NCBI RefSeq assembly: GCF_008806775.1
Contig: NZ_WAEM01000001.1
Coordinates: 248,001 to 312,000, forward strand
Reading direction: 5' to 3'
DNA length: 64,000 nucleotides
From: Flavobacterium luteum
GTDB lineage: Bacteria > Bacteroidota > Bacteroidia > Flavobacteriales > Flavobacteriaceae
Shown piece after piece: positions 17,936 through 27,523 of this stretch. A program made the translations under genes and the position numbers. Every line of letters begins with the position of its first letter. Positions within the stretch are counted from its first letter, which is position 1. Below the pieces are notes generated by a model. That model was not told where the DNA came from. It saw only the letters and a list, made by a program, of their open reading frames with translations, and did not search any database.

Positions 17936-19663
17936 TTATTCTAACGTTGATAAATCACCTTCTGGCAATCCAAGCTCTCTTGCTTTTAATAATCGCCGTA
18001 AGATTTTCCCGCTTCTTGTTTTGGGAATAGTAGCTACAAATTCAATTTCTTTTGGTGCCACCGCTGGTCCCATTTCTCTTCGGGCAAAAGCCATAATATC
18101 CATCTTTGTTTCCTCGTTGGGATTAATGTTAGCTTTCAAGACCAAAAAGGCTTTTACCAATTCTCCAATTGTAGGTTCTGGTTTTCCAATTACTGCCGCT
18201 TCAGAAACGGAAGGATGTTTCATTAAAGTGCTTTCCACTTCAAAAGGCCCTACCATATGTCCCGAAGTTTTGATAATATCATCGGCACGACCGACAAACC
18301 AAAAATAGCCAGCGGAATCCATTTTAGCCAAATCGCCACTTAAATACCAGTCACCAATAAAACATTTTTTAAACCGTTCTTCATCGTGTAAATACCCTCG
18401 AAAAAGAGAGGGAAAACCCTTTTTTAAAACCAAATGACCTTGAGTATTGGGCTCGGTAATTAGTTTTATTTGATTGTCTGTAATCTCAGCAATGGCGACT
18501 TCAATTCCAGGCAATGGTTTTCCCATAGATCCGGGTTGTATATTCATAGATGGATAATTGGCAATCATAATACCTCCAGTTTCGGTTTGCCACCAATTGT
18601 CAAGTATTGGTATGCCAAAATTTTCCAGACCCCAAATAACTGCTCCCGCATGAAGCGGTTCCCCAACACTAAGAATTAACCTAAGTTTTTCTAGATTGTA
18701 AATTTCTATGGGTTTTATGTTCATTCTCATTAATCGTCTAATGGCAGTGGGGGCTGTGTACCAAATTGTTACTTTTTGTTTTTCAAGATTAGAATACCAT
18801 CTGGTTGCATCAAATTCTTCTTCATCAATTATGGAAGTAATGCCGTGAACTAATGGCGCAATGATACCGTATGAAGTTCCTGTAACCCATCCTGGATCTG
18901 CGGTGCACCAAAAGACATCTCCTTGGTGAAAATCGAGTACATATTTGCCCGTAATATAATGGGTATAAACTGCTTTATGAACATGTAAAACACCTTTAGG
19001 CATACCTGTAGTTCCGCTGGTAAAATGTAGTAAAGCGGGGTCTTCTGGATTGGTTTCTGGAATTTTAAATTCATCTTTGGCTTTTTCCATAAGTTGGGTA
19101 AAAGACAATATTTTGTCAGAGACATGCTCGTTGCTATCAGTGAGAATTATATATCGAAGAGAGGGAAGTCGTTCTAGTAGAGGTTTCACTTTTTTTTCAA
19201 ATAAAGCTGTAGTAGTTACTAAAACCACCGCATCTCCTTTACTGAGCCTTTGAAAAATAGGTTCGGGTCCAAAAACAGAATACAAGGGACAAAAAACAGC
19301 GGTATATTTTAAAGTACCTAAGGCGGTAATGTATAATTCGGGAATTCTTCCTGCCAAAGAAAAAACACATTCCCCTTTTTGAATCCCTAAATTTTGAAGC
19401 ACGTTGGCAAATTTTGAGGTCTGTACTTTTAATTCGGAATACGTAAAATCCCGAAAATTAGTATCTTTTTTAATAAAGCGAAGGGCTATGGTATTTTTTT
19501 GGCTTGTTAGAGCATGTTTGTCAATTGCTTCATGTGCTATGTTTAGCCCTCTTCCTTCAGGCAGACCACTTAATTCCTTAGCAACATTCTCCCATGAAAA
19601 GGATGTTTTTATTTTCTCATAATTGGAAAGGTGGTGCTCTATTTTATCTTTAGTTGAAACCAT
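17936..19663 (-). CDS. acsA: Acetyl-CoA synthetase-like AMP-forming ligase
   Basis: 575 residues. ANL-family motifs: the phosphate loop LHFTSGTTGMPKGVLH, the aromatic/Gly motif DNWWQTETGG, the adenine/ribose part YLSGDLAKMDSAGYFWFVGR and the C-terminal catalytic Lys in TRSGKILRR. The length and text match acetate--CoA ligases of the AcsA type. It converts acetate (or a short acyl) with ATP to acyl-CoA, next to a pyruvate-type dehydrogenase and PEP synthase. Propionate or another short acid cannot be excluded. Confidence 0.9.
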   Translation of the reverse strand: MVSTKDKIEHHLSNYEKIKTSFSWENVAKELSGLPEGRGLNIAHEAIDKHALTSQKNTIALRFIKKDTNFRDFTYSELKVQTSKFANVLQNLGIQKGECVFSLAGRIPELYITALGTLKYTAVFCPLYSVFGPEPIFQRLSKGDAVVLVTTTALFEKKVKPLLERLPSLRYIILTDSNEHVSDKILSFTQLMEKAKDEFKIPETNPEDPALLHFTSGTTGMPKGVLHVHKAVYTHYITGKYVLDFHQGDVFWCTADPGWVTGTSYGIIAPLVHGITSIIDEEEFDATRWYSNLEKQKVTIWYTAPTAIRRLMRMNIKPIEIYNLEKLRLILSVGEPLHAGAVIWGLENFGIPILDNWWQTETGGIMIANYPSMNIQPGSMGKPLPGIEVAIAEITDNQIKLITEPNTQGHLVLKKGFPSLFRGYLHDEERFKKCFIGDWYLSGDLAKMDSAGYFWFVGRADDIIKTSGHMVGPFEVESTLMKHPSVSEAAVIGKPEPTIGELVKAFLVLKANINPNEETKMDIMAFARREMGPAVAPKEIEFVATIPKTRSGKILRRLLKARELGLPEGDLSTLE

Positions 19664-19718
19664 ATTTTTTAATATTAGAAATCAATTAAAACTCTAAATC
19701 AGCAATTTCAAATAAAAT

Positions 19719-20177
19719 TTAGTATGAATTGCTTACAGGAATTATGTTCTGCTCTACGATTATTTCGGGTTCCAATACTATTTTTACTTTCACCGCATTT
19801 GAAATCATACATGCTTTTTTACTCATTTCAATAATTCGTTTTGCTCTGTCTGGTTTTTCAGAATAAGGGATTACAATCTTTGGTTTTAGTATAACTTCAG
19901 TTATAAAATAAATGGTTTCTAAATGGTCAACATTACAAATTGCTTTACAATCAAAACTTGTAAAATGTAGTTTGGAATTTCCGGCAATCGTTAAAAAAGT
20001 AGTCATCAAACAACTGTTTAAGGAGGCTACAAATAAGTGTTCGGGCGACCATACTCCAACAACTCCTCTTGGAAATTCTGGAGGGATAGCAACCTCAATA
20101 CCATTTTGCAAATCGGGAGAACTCAATAATCCTTTCGATTTGCTTGTCCATTTTAAATCTACTTCATAGGTGTGCAT
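19719..20177 (-). CDS. OsmC-family peroxide-detoxifying protein
   Basis: 152 residues. The two OsmC/Ohr cysteines are in LNSCLMTTFL and KKACMISNA, with the fold-typical text GVWSPEHLFVASLNSC. These enzymes are thiol peroxidases that reduce organic hydroperoxides. Like many OsmC proteins of this type (YhfA-like) it is short of a few helices compared with Ohr. It is cotranscribed between the SDR gene and the synthetase. Confidence 0.88.
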   Translation of the reverse strand: MHTYEVDLKWTSKSKGLLSSPDLQNGIEVAIPPEFPRGVVGVWSPEHLFVASLNSCLMTTFLTIAGNSKLHFTSFDCKAICNVDHLETIYFITEVILKPKIVIPYSEKPDRAKRIIEMSKKACMISNAVKVKIVLEPEIIVEQNIIPVSNSY

Positions 20178-20209
20178 AAGATTAGGTTTTAAGTTTGAAT
20201 TAATATTAT

Positions 20210-20965
20210 TTATTTAGCAACAAAACCACCATCAACGGCCATAGCATGACCTGTTACATAAGAAGCTTCATCAGAACACATCCATATAACGGCATTAGCT
20301 ATTTCTTCGGGAAGTCCGAATCGGCCAACAGGTTCAAGGTCTTTAAATTGCTCTATATTTTCTTTCTCTTTGTGGGTCAAACGATCGATCATAGGAGTTT
20401 GTATTACTCCAGGGCAGACTGCATTAACACGAATTCCAAGTTTAGCACATTCCAATGCGGCAGTTTTTGTTAAACCAACAACGCCATGTTTGGATGCTAC
20501 ATAGGCAGGCAATCCAGCAAATCCAATCAGTCCGGCTACTGAAGCACAATTTACGATGACACCTTTACCTTGTTTGATCATTTCGGGTATTTCGTATTTC
20601 ATACAAAGCCAAATTCCTTTTAAGTCTACATTAATGGTTTTATCCCAATTTTCCTCGGTGCAATCCCATGTATTTGCCTGAATACCTTCTATTCCTGCAT
20701 TATTGAATGCATAATCTAGTCGGCCAAATTCTATTATTGCTTTTTCTACCATCATTTTAACATCTGACATTTTAGACACATCACATTTGATAAAAATAGC
20801 TTCGCTACCTAATTCCTTTATCAGGTTTACGGTTTCATTATTTTCAATCCAATCTACCACGACTACTTTGGCTCCTTTTTTTGCAAAAGCAATGGCTGTC
20901 GCTCTGCCAATACCTGATGAACCACCAGTTACAAGTGCCACTTTATTTTTAAATGATATTTCCAT
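20210..20965 (-). CDS. Short-chain dehydrogenase/reductase
   Basis: 251 residues, classical SDR. Cofactor loop TGGSSGIG near residue 14, NNAG, catalytic Ser (NCASVAG) and YVASK, with the C-terminal VTGHAMAVDGGFV. Asp37 in VVVDW after strand 2 favours NAD(H). It overlaps the PEP synthase stop by 17 nt, so it is coupled to it. The substrate is unknown; FabG-like 3-oxoacyl reduction would fit the ACP in the same run but is not shown. Confidence 0.88.
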   Translation of the reverse strand: MEISFKNKVALVTGGSSGIGRATAIAFAKKGAKVVVVDWIENNETVNLIKELGSEAIFIKCDVSKMSDVKMMVEKAIIEFGRLDYAFNNAGIEGIQANTWDCTEENWDKTINVDLKGIWLCMKYEIPEMIKQGKGVIVNCASVAGLIGFAGLPAYVASKHGVVGLTKTAALECAKLGIRVNAVCPGVIQTPMIDRLTHKEKENIEQFKDLEPVGRFGLPEEIANAVIWMCSDEASYVTGHAMAVDGGFVAK

Positions 20966-23402
20966 GACTCAATAAATTTATAGTGTTAATATGTTTTTCT
21001 TTTTTTAAATTTTCTGCTTTCAAAATATTTTCAATTCCTTTCATTAATGCATCGGGATTAAAAGAGATGTTGTTAATTCCTTCTTTAACTAAGAATTGAG
21101 TAAATTCAGGAATATCGCTTGGTGCTTGTCCGCACAAACCCACTTTAATTTTATTGCGTTTGGCAGCTATAATGGTTTTAGTTATTAATTGCGTAACAGC
21201 AGGATTTTGCTCCGAAAATAAATAACTCACAAGAGTGGAATCTCTATCAAGGCCCAATGTTAATTGAGTTAAATCGTTGGAACCAATGGAAAAACCATCA
21301 AAGAGTTTGGCAAATTCATCGGCTAATAATACATTGCTTGGAATCTCAACCATCACATATATTTCTAAGTCATTCTCCATTTGAATTAATCCATTAATGG
21401 CCATTTCTGCAATTACTTTTTCACCTTCTTCCACAGTTCTACAAAAAGGAATCATCAGTTTAACGTTAGTCATTCCCATTTCATTTCTCACTTTTTTCAT
21501 GGCTTCACATTCCAGCGCAAAACCTTTTCGATAAAAATCACTGTAATAGCGAGAAGCTCCGCGAAAGCCAATCATTGGATTCTCCTCGCTGGGTTCAAAA
21601 TATTTTCCGCCAATGAGATTAGCGTATTCATTACTTTTAAAATCACTCATACGCACTATAACATCTTTTGGATAAAAAGCGGCGGCAACCATAGACACAG
21701 CTTCTGCCAGTTTATCTACAAAATATTTTTTGCCATCATGATACCCTTTTGTTAGTGCTTCTATTTCGTAGAATATATTTTTATCAATCACTTTTTCAGA
21801 TTCAATCAAGGCGAGTGGATGAATTTTTATTGTATTTGAAATTGCAAATTCTATACGCATTAAACCAACGCCTTGGTTTGGATATTGGCTTAACTCAAAT
21901 GCTCTATCCGGATCAGCAAGAATGAGCATTGGATTTGTTCGGGGCATTTTTAACAGACTAAAATCCTGTTCTTTTATCTCCCACTTTAACAATCCTTCAT
22001 AAACATTACCTTCTTTACCTTCTGCACAGGAAACAGTTATTTCCTGACCTGTTTTTATTATCTCGGTAGCGTTGCAAGTTCCAACTATAGCAATTGTACC
22101 TAATTCACGAGCCACAATGGCAGCGTGACTTGTTCGTCCTCCTTTATTGGTAATGATTGCCGATGCTTTTTTCATTATGGGATCCCAATCAGGATTGGTA
22201 AAATCAGTAACGAGAATTTCTCCTTGTTGCAATTGATACCCATCTTTTGGATTATTAATTATTCGGGCTTTTCCGGAAGCAATTTGATCTCCTAAAGCGA
22301 TTCCTTTAGCAAGTAATTTCCCTTTTTCTTTAAGTGTAAAAACTTTTTTTACCTGTTTTTTCTCTTTTCCATGAACCGTTTCCGGTCTGGCTTGAACGAT
22401 ATACAATTGATTATTGAATCCGTCTTTTGCCCATTCAATATCCATAGCTTTGCCATAATGCTGTTCAATTTTGTAACACCATTTTGCCAGTTGAATAACT
22501 TCATCATTGCTTAGAGAAAATTCATTTTGTTTTTTATGATAGGTTTCAATATTTATGGTTGTTTTTTTAGCCGATGAACTTTTGGAATTTTCAGCATACA
22601 GCATTGTATATTCTTTTCTTCCGCACTGTTTTTTTAAAATGGGGTTTATATTGGTATCGAATAAAGTAGGTTTGAAAACTACCCATTCATCGGGCGTAAT
22701 ACTCCCTTTTACAATATTTTCTCCCAATCCCCAACAGCTGTTTATTATAATGGCGTTATTAAAGCCAGTGTCGGGATCAATCGTAAACACTATTCCTGCA
22801 GATGCTTTATCACTTCGTACCATTTGCTGTATACCAACCGAAATTGCAATATCTTTCTCTTCAAACCCCATATCATAACGGTATTTTATTGCGCGGTCGG
22901 TAAATAAAGAAGCGAAACATCTTTTTATGGCGTCTAATACTTGTTTTTTTCCATTAATGTTTAAAAATGATTCCATCTGACCCGCAAAACTTGCTGAAGG
23001 TAAGTCTTCAGAGGTAGCACTGCTTCTAACAGCCACATTTATTTTATCAATACCACAATCGTTAGAAAGTTGCTCGTATGCCTGACTAATTTCTTCAATG
23101 ATTTCTTTTGGAAATATCCCTTTCATTATTAAATCTCTCACTGCTTTTCCTACCTCTGCAAGGTTATGATAATGGGTAGTGTCTAATGAATTCAATAAAT
23201 CATTGATCGGTTTTCCAAGATTATTTGTTTGTCGAAATAATCGATAGGAGTCAGCGGTTACTGCAAAACCGTTGGGAATGTTTATTCCTAGAGGATTAAA
23301 TTGGTTGTACATTTCTCCAATCGAGGCATTTTTTCCACCCACTTTTGAAATATCGTTTTTACTAATTTGGTTAAAAAATAAAATGTGTTTTAAATTTTTC
23401 AT
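20949..23402 (-). CDS. ppsA: Phosphoenolpyruvate synthase
   Basis: 817 residues. N-terminal ATP-grasp domain (VRSSATSEDLPSASFAGQ), a central phospho-His domain with TNKGGRTSHAAIVARELG (catalytic His) and a C-terminal PEP/pyruvate TIM barrel (GFRGASRY, FSIGSNDLTQLTLG and LCGQAPSD with the proton-donor Cys). It converts pyruvate and ATP to PEP, AMP and phosphate. Full length, with a perfect pyruvate phosphate dikinase-type order but without the extra PPDK insert. It heads a minus-strand run with the SDR and OsmC genes. Confidence 0.95.
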   Translation of the reverse strand: MKNLKHILFFNQISKNDISKVGGKNASIGEMYNQFNPLGINIPNGFAVTADSYRLFRQTNNLGKPINDLLNSLDTTHYHNLAEVGKAVRDLIMKGIFPKEIIEEISQAYEQLSNDCGIDKINVAVRSSATSEDLPSASFAGQMESFLNINGKKQVLDAIKRCFASLFTDRAIKYRYDMGFEEKDIAISVGIQQMVRSDKASAGIVFTIDPDTGFNNAIIINSCWGLGENIVKGSITPDEWVVFKPTLFDTNINPILKKQCGRKEYTMLYAENSKSSSAKKTTINIETYHKKQNEFSLSNDEVIQLAKWCYKIEQHYGKAMDIEWAKDGFNNQLYIVQARPETVHGKEKKQVKKVFTLKEKGKLLAKGIALGDQIASGKARIINNPKDGYQLQQGEILVTDFTNPDWDPIMKKASAIITNKGGRTSHAAIVARELGTIAIVGTCNATEIIKTGQEITVSCAEGKEGNVYEGLLKWEIKEQDFSLLKMPRTNPMLILADPDRAFELSQYPNQGVGLMRIEFAISNTIKIHPLALIESEKVIDKNIFYEIEALTKGYHDGKKYFVDKLAEAVSMVAAAFYPKDVIVRMSDFKSNEYANLIGGKYFEPSEENPMIGFRGASRYYSDFYRKGFALECEAMKKVRNEMGMTNVKLMIPFCRTVEEGEKVIAEMAINGLIQMENDLEIYVMVEIPSNVLLADEFAKLFDGFSIGSNDLTQLTLGLDRDSTLVSYLFSEQNPAVTQLITKTIIAAKRNKIKVGLCGQAPSDIPEFTQFLVKEGINNISFNPDALMKGIENILKAENLKKEKHINTINLLSHGNII

Positions 23403-23435
23403 TTCTTTTAATTTTTGTAAATAATCAATAGTAAT

Positions 23436-24269
23436 TTAGGGACTCTTTAAACAAGATTTAAAGGAGTAGCCTATGTTTTCTATAACGTCTGTGATGAGCA
23501 TACTTTCCATGCTTTGTTTTTTCAGGGTGTAATCAGCGGCAAACCCATGAAGATAAACCCCAAGTTTTGCACTTTCAAAAGGAGTATAATTTGAAGCTAA
23601 AAACGCGGTAATCATTCCAGTAAGAGCGTCACCGGAGCCTCCCTTTGCTAATCCTGCATTTCCCGTGGTGTTTTGAAAAGTTTCGGTTCCGTTAGTAATT
23701 ACCGTTTTATGTCCTTTTAAAACAATGATGCAATTCAGTTCTTTAGCTTTTTTTACAGCCGATTTTATTCGTTCTTCTGTAGCAATATGATCTCCAAAAA
23801 GCCTATCAAATTCTTTTGTGTGAGGCGTAAGGATAGTCCCTTTTGGTATTTTTTTAAGTAGTTTTTTATTTGAAGAAATTATATTCAAAGCATCTGCATC
23901 TATAACTAATGGTTGCTTATATTCTTCTAATAATTGAATCAATATGTCCTGTGTGTTTTTTGTTATACCTATTCCAGAGCCAATTCCAATGGCTGAAAAA
24001 AAGGTAAAATCAATTTCTTTATTTTTTCGGTCAATTACCATAGCTTCTGGAATTGAAATTTGAACTATTGCTCGTTCTTTTGAAGGAACATCTAAAGTTA
24101 ATAATCCTACCCCTGAACGTAGGCATGCTTTGGCTGAAATTACTGCGGCTCCCATCTTTCCTTTACTTCCAACAATTAATAAAGCGTGTCCGAAGGTTCC
24201 TTTGTTAGAATCGGAGTTCCGTATCTTTAAAATCGATTTTATTTTAGATTGGACAAGTTTTTGTATCAT
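23436..24269 (-). CDS. nnrD: ADP/ATP-dependent NAD(P)HX dehydratase
   Basis: 277 residues, only the ribokinase-like dehydratase domain of the Nnr repair enzyme. Motifs: TFGHALLIVGSKGKMGAA, LTPHTKEFDRLFG and NAGLAKGGSGDALTGMI (phosphate/catalytic Asp). The NnrE epimerase half is absent and must be elsewhere if present. It repairs hydrated NADH and NADPH. It lies 33 nt upstream of ppsA. Confidence 0.92.
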   Translation of the reverse strand: MIQKLVQSKIKSILKIRNSDSNKGTFGHALLIVGSKGKMGAAVISAKACLRSGVGLLTLDVPSKERAIVQISIPEAMVIDRKNKEIDFTFFSAIGIGSGIGITKNTQDILIQLLEEYKQPLVIDADALNIISSNKKLLKKIPKGTILTPHTKEFDRLFGDHIATEERIKSAVKKAKELNCIIVLKGHKTVITNGTETFQNTTGNAGLAKGGSGDALTGMITAFLASNYTPFESAKLGVYLHGFAADYTLKKQSMESMLITDVIENIGYSFKSCLKSP

Positions 24270-24298
24270 TTTTCAGTTAAAAAAATTGAAACATTGTT

Positions 24299-24718
24299 CT
24301 ACTGTTTTTGTTTTGGATTATAAAATTCCTTTACCTTAGCTACAATCTGATTTGTGGTCAAAGCAGCTGCTGTTTCTGTTAATTTTAATTTTGGTGCAAG
24401 CTTTTTGTCTTTTTGAATGGACTGTCTAAGTTTTGTTTTTATCGATGCTGGACCAAAAACATAAATTTCATCATCGTTTTTGATTTTATCTATAACGTTA
24501 TTCAAAAAACTGGCTGTCTGATGTTTCTTCTTTTCATCAAACTTACTTTCATTGTCGCTAATTCGAATTCCAGAAAAAGTGCCAGTCTCTCCCATATTTT
24601 TGTGATAAACACTATTTTCAATATCCGATTTAACTTCAATTATATCTTCTTGTTTGTTTTCCAATTTTACAATTATTGCTTTTGAAGTATCTATCCAAAC
24701 TCCGGTTTGTTTTTTCAT
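24299..24718 (-). CDS. Hypothetical protein, possibly of the bacterial eRF1-like/host-factor group
   Basis: 139 residues. It starts with MKKQTGVWIDTSKAIIVKLE, ends with a Lys-rich stretch, and the central FLNNVIDKIKNDDEIYVFGPASIK then KLRQSIQKDKK pattern resembles the bacterial archaeo-eukaryotic release-factor-1-like (baeRF) proteins, which occur in stress clusters. No catalytic GGQ is present. The resemblance is by eye and modest. It lies between nnrD and a Usp gene on the same strand. Confidence 0.4.
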   Translation of the reverse strand: MKKQTGVWIDTSKAIIVKLENKQEDIIEVKSDIENSVYHKNMGETGTFSGIRISDNESKFDEKKKHQTASFLNNVIDKIKNDDEIYVFGPASIKTKLRQSIQKDKKLAPKLKLTETAAALTTNQIVAKVKEFYNPKQKQ

Positions 24719-24736
24719 GGTTATTTTATGTTTATT

Positions 24737-25576
24737 TTAAATAAAAAAAGCAGCTGTTGATTTATGATTGTCTGGTATTACAAAAAGGGGAACATGTGTA
24801 TAAAAAGCTAACTTCTTGCTGACACTTTTATGAAATAGATTTTCAAATATGTTGTATTTGTGAGGAATGATAGCAACTATATCGGCTTTTTGATCGGCTA
24901 CAAATTCATTAATTTCCTCAATAAGGTTTTCGTTATTGTGGAAAAAATAGTCATGTTCAATATCAGTTAAAGATTTCTCCAATTTTTTGCTGGAAAACAT
25001 TTCTTCTGCTGTTTCTAATGGTTTATTCTCTGTTACATTTAAAATAGCTATTTTAGAATCAAATTTTTTAGCAAATCCTTTTAGGGTATTAAAGGCATTT
25101 GTATTTTTTTGATACTCAAAATCACAGGCGAAAACAATTTTTCTTGGTTTTTTATATTTTGACTTTTCTGGGATAACAAATACAGGAATTTTAGATTCTC
25201 GCAAAACCGATGTAGTAATGCTTCCCATCAAAACAGTGCTTAAATTAGTGGTTCCTTGCATTCCCATTACAATAAAATCAGCTTTTTCATTCAGTATACC
25301 CCCAACAGCAAAATTCATTTTCACCGAATAACGTACATTAATTCTATTTTTATTCTGTAGGGCTGTGGCTTCCTTTTTTAAGGCATCTTCTTTCTTTTTT
25401 TGAATGTCTTCAGCAGTATCAAAAGTAACCGGAATATCCAATGGTGGTGTTATGGGTACATGATAGAGATGCAATAAAAGTAAATCCATATTGAACTCTT
25501 TAGCAAGTTTTATTGCATAATCTGTTGCGTTTTTTGCTGATTCAGAGAAATCTGTTGGTACAAGAATTGTTTTCAT
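24737..25576 (-). CDS. Universal stress protein, tandem UspA domains
   Basis: 279 residues, the same size as the Usp at 5804-6643. Domain 1 (MKTILVPTDFSESAKNATDYA) has the ATP loop GMQGTTNLSTVLMGSITTSV. Domain 2 (from about 145, KIVFACDFEYQKNTNAF) is more degenerate. Cytoplasmic stress-response protein; it shares the stress setting of the HMA and membrane protein genes upstream. Confidence 0.9.
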   Translation of the reverse strand: MKTILVPTDFSESAKNATDYAIKLAKEFNMDLLLLHLYHVPITPPLDIPVTFDTAEDIQKKKEDALKKEATALQNKNRINVRYSVKMNFAVGGILNEKADFIVMGMQGTTNLSTVLMGSITTSVLRESKIPVFVIPEKSKYKKPRKIVFACDFEYQKNTNAFNTLKGFAKKFDSKIAILNVTENKPLETAEEMFSSKKLEKSLTDIEHDYFFHNNENLIEEINEFVADQKADIVAIIPHKYNIFENLFHKSVSKKLAFYTHVPLFVIPDNHKSTAAFFI

Positions 25577-25655
25577 AACGTTAAAATATTAAAGCTTTTT
25601 GTGTTCCAGTATCCTTTTTGAATTATGATTATAATCGGAATAAGATTAATAAAAA

Positions 25656-25931
25656 TTAAAGATTATCTACTTTTCCCATCATGCAACTGGCATAACTTTT
25701 CAATTTCAGAAGCAAACCATTTTCCTCCGTTGCTTCTGGATATCCAAGAGAATGGAGTTTATTTGTGATTTTTACTTTATCAAGACTGTCATCATAAGTA
25801 ACTGTAACCGTATCTTTGTCATTATCAATCTTAACGCTTGAAACGCCTTCAATTTTTAGCAATCCTTTCTTAATAGTTGTTTCACAACCGCCACATTTTA
25901 AATTCGCAATCTTAAATTCTTCTATTTTCAT
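25656..25931 (-). CDS. Heavy-metal-associated (HMA) domain protein
   Basis: 91 residues. A ferredoxin-like HMA fold starts with MKIEEFKIANLKCGGCE, the metal-binding CGGC pair being C14 and C17, followed by GVSSVKIDNDKDTVTVTYDD. The last 25 residues (CMMGKVDNL end) are outside the domain. It is a copper/soft-metal chaperone-like protein or regulator. No P-type ATPase is adjacent in the window. Confidence 0.85.
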   Translation of the reverse strand: MKIEEFKIANLKCGGCETTIKKGLLKIEGVSSVKIDNDKDTVTVTYDDSLDKVKITNKLHSLGYPEATEENGLLLKLKSYASCMMGKVDNL

Positions 25932-25961
25932 CTTGATTCAATTAAAATGTTTTAAAATCTT

Positions 25962-26195
25962 CTAACGATTTGATTTATCAGTCTCTGTTATCGATTTCAA
26001 TTTTTTTCGTCGAAACTCCAAAAATTGAATATAAAGAGCAAAAACCAATAAAACTTGTGACAAGAATACGCCAGCAACAATTAATAATAATATTCCTGTC
26101 GTTCCTGAAATTTCTTTCATGCCATAGGCTATTCCAATAAATAGTGCTAAGAAAAACCATATTACTTTATCAATAATTTTCATATCAGTGTTCAT
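25962..26195 (-). CDS. Small two-helix membrane protein
   Basis: 77 residues, two hydrophobic helices (VIWFFLALFIGIAYGM and TGILLLIVAGVFLSQVLLVF) and a basic C-terminal tail (RRKKLKS). No recognised family. It is the most upstream gene of the minus-strand stress run and ends 30 nt before the HMA gene start. Confidence 0.55.
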   Translation of the reverse strand: MNTDMKIIDKVIWFFLALFIGIAYGMKEISGTTGILLLIVAGVFLSQVLLVFALYIQFLEFRRKKLKSITETDKSNR

Positions 26196-26310
26196 AATTT
26201 TTTATGTTAAATTTCAAGTTTTCTATAACAAATTTTGCTTTTATTACTAATATTATTGTTACATAAATTCTCTAAAAACTTATATAATTTCCACATTCAG
26301 CTACTTTTTT

Positions 26311-26695
26311 CGGTTATAGTTCTTTTAGTACTAGAAATTGAACATCAATTACTCGAATGTTGTTTTCCTGTTGGAGAGGCCAATCAAAATGCTTTCTATC
26401 AACTTGTCGAAAAACGATGTAGAATTAAAGTTTAAATCAAAAAGACATTTTTTGATTGCCTCTTAGCAACTGTTTTCAAAATTGATTGGTTTGTAAAGTG
26501 TCACAATAAATTCTGAACAACAATTCAACTCTTAAAATGTCAAATTTCCTTGACTATTTATTGTGGCTATTTTAAGTATGGGTCATAAGCCAATTTAATT
26601 ACTAAACAGGAGTAGTACTTCCTAATAATCGTGATTTTGCGTCCATGAGTTTGTCTGTCACCTCAAATTCTTTGACCAATACAGAAAAATAGTTG
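26311..26695 (-). pseudogene. Decayed fragment of an RteC-like gene (relative at 52003-53493)
   Basis: Aligned by eye, this stretch matches 52400-52795, i.e. residues about 233-364 of the intact gene, with long identical blocks such as TAGAATTAAAGTTTAAATCA at about 26419 and TATTTATTGTGGCTATTTTA at about 26556. Many substitutions and indels have removed the frame. The rest of 26196-26774 has no gene that I can support. It shows that a related element once sat here. Confidence 0.75.
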
Positions 26696-26730
26696 TGGAA
26701 GTTACAATATGTTTTCTCCCTAAAAAGCTA

Positions 26731-26738
26731 TAATTTTG
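26731..26738 (+). promoter_or_regulatory. -7 box TAATTTTG before the DUF1826-like gene
   Basis: TAATTTTG matches TAnnTTTG. It lies 37 nt before ATG 26775, giving a leader of about 30 nt. No clear TTTG -33 element is visible. Confidence 0.45.
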
Positions 26739-26774
26739 CGGTGCATAATGCAACTAGCTTCTTAAAAACCTACT

Positions 26775-27473
26775 ATGAATAATCCGTTTTCTGACAGCAG
26801 CCAAATAGGATTGGTATCCAGTTTTTCTGAATTAGTGAATATGAATTTTAAGGGAGAAATAAATGCCCTATGCTGGCACCGAAATTTGGAAGGCGATTTT
26901 GCAGCCATTGTAAACCAACTGCAACTCAAAGAAAATGTAACGGAAGTTTCTCCTAAAGCCCTATTGGCGCTCCAATTATCAGAGAACGGGTGTAGCGCCA
27001 GGGAAATCATCTTAAAGGATATGCAATTATTAACTGATTTTGGAGCTTCACCCTCGCTTAATCTATTAAAATGCTACGAACGAGATGATGAATTTGATTT
27101 CATAAAGACAGATGTGTATTCCTACCATGTAGACCGTTCTCCCGTAGCAACAGATACTTTTTTATGCACCTATCACGGAGCCACAAGTGACATTCTTCCC
27201 AATGCGCTAGCAAAGCAAAAAGTACTGATTCCTGAAATTCGAGAACAATTGAAAGCGCTCCATAACGGCCCCTGTGAGGATTTTGAAGACTTTTTGAAGG
27301 AAAATTATTTCGATTTGCATTACCAGGCACAATCCCAAGCTCAACCTATTCCTTTAGGCGTAGGTCATCTTTGGCGCCTTGCAGTCGATCATCCGCAACA
27401 ACAAGTGCTCCCTTGCATTCACCGAGCCCCCATTGAAAAGGAAGGCGAATACCGTTTGTTGCTAATTTGCTAA
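26775..27473 (+). CDS. DUF1826-like protein
   Basis: 232 residues, no signal peptide. N-terminal helix-rich part, then a beta core with VYSYHVDRSPVATDTFLCTY and PCIHRAPIEKEGEYRLLL. The arrangement (His-Val-Asp, threonine-rich strand, then HRxP near the C-terminus) resembles DUF1826 proteins, which are often linked to metal homeostasis; the conserved His and Asp suggest a metal site. Called by eye, so the family is probable rather than certain. It is followed 8 nt later by a REP hairpin. Confidence 0.6.
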   Translation: MNNPFSDSSQIGLVSSFSELVNMNFKGEINALCWHRNLEGDFAAIVNQLQLKENVTEVSPKALLALQLSENGCSAREIILKDMQLLTDFGASPSLNLLKCYERDDEFDFIKTDVYSYHVDRSPVATDTFLCTYHGATSDILPNALAKQKVLIPEIREQLKALHNGPCEDFEDFLKENYFDLHYQAQSQAQPIPLGVGHLWRLAVDHPQQQVLPCIHRAPIEKEGEYRLLLIC

Positions 27474-27481
27474 AACAACCC

Positions 27482-27514
27482 AACCCTCGCAGGGTTCCAA
27501 TCCCTACGAGGGTT
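27482..27514. repeat. REP hairpin next to RAYT copy A
   Basis: Palindromic REP unit: AACCCTCGCAGGGTT, a 3-nt spacer, then a slightly diverged inverse (TCCCTACGAGGGTT). The same core recurs at 28492-28506, 28524-28556, 29377-29391 and 29411-29442. This is typical of REP sequences mobilised by REP-associated tyrosine transposases. Confidence 0.85.
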
Positions 27515-27523
27515 GATACTCAA

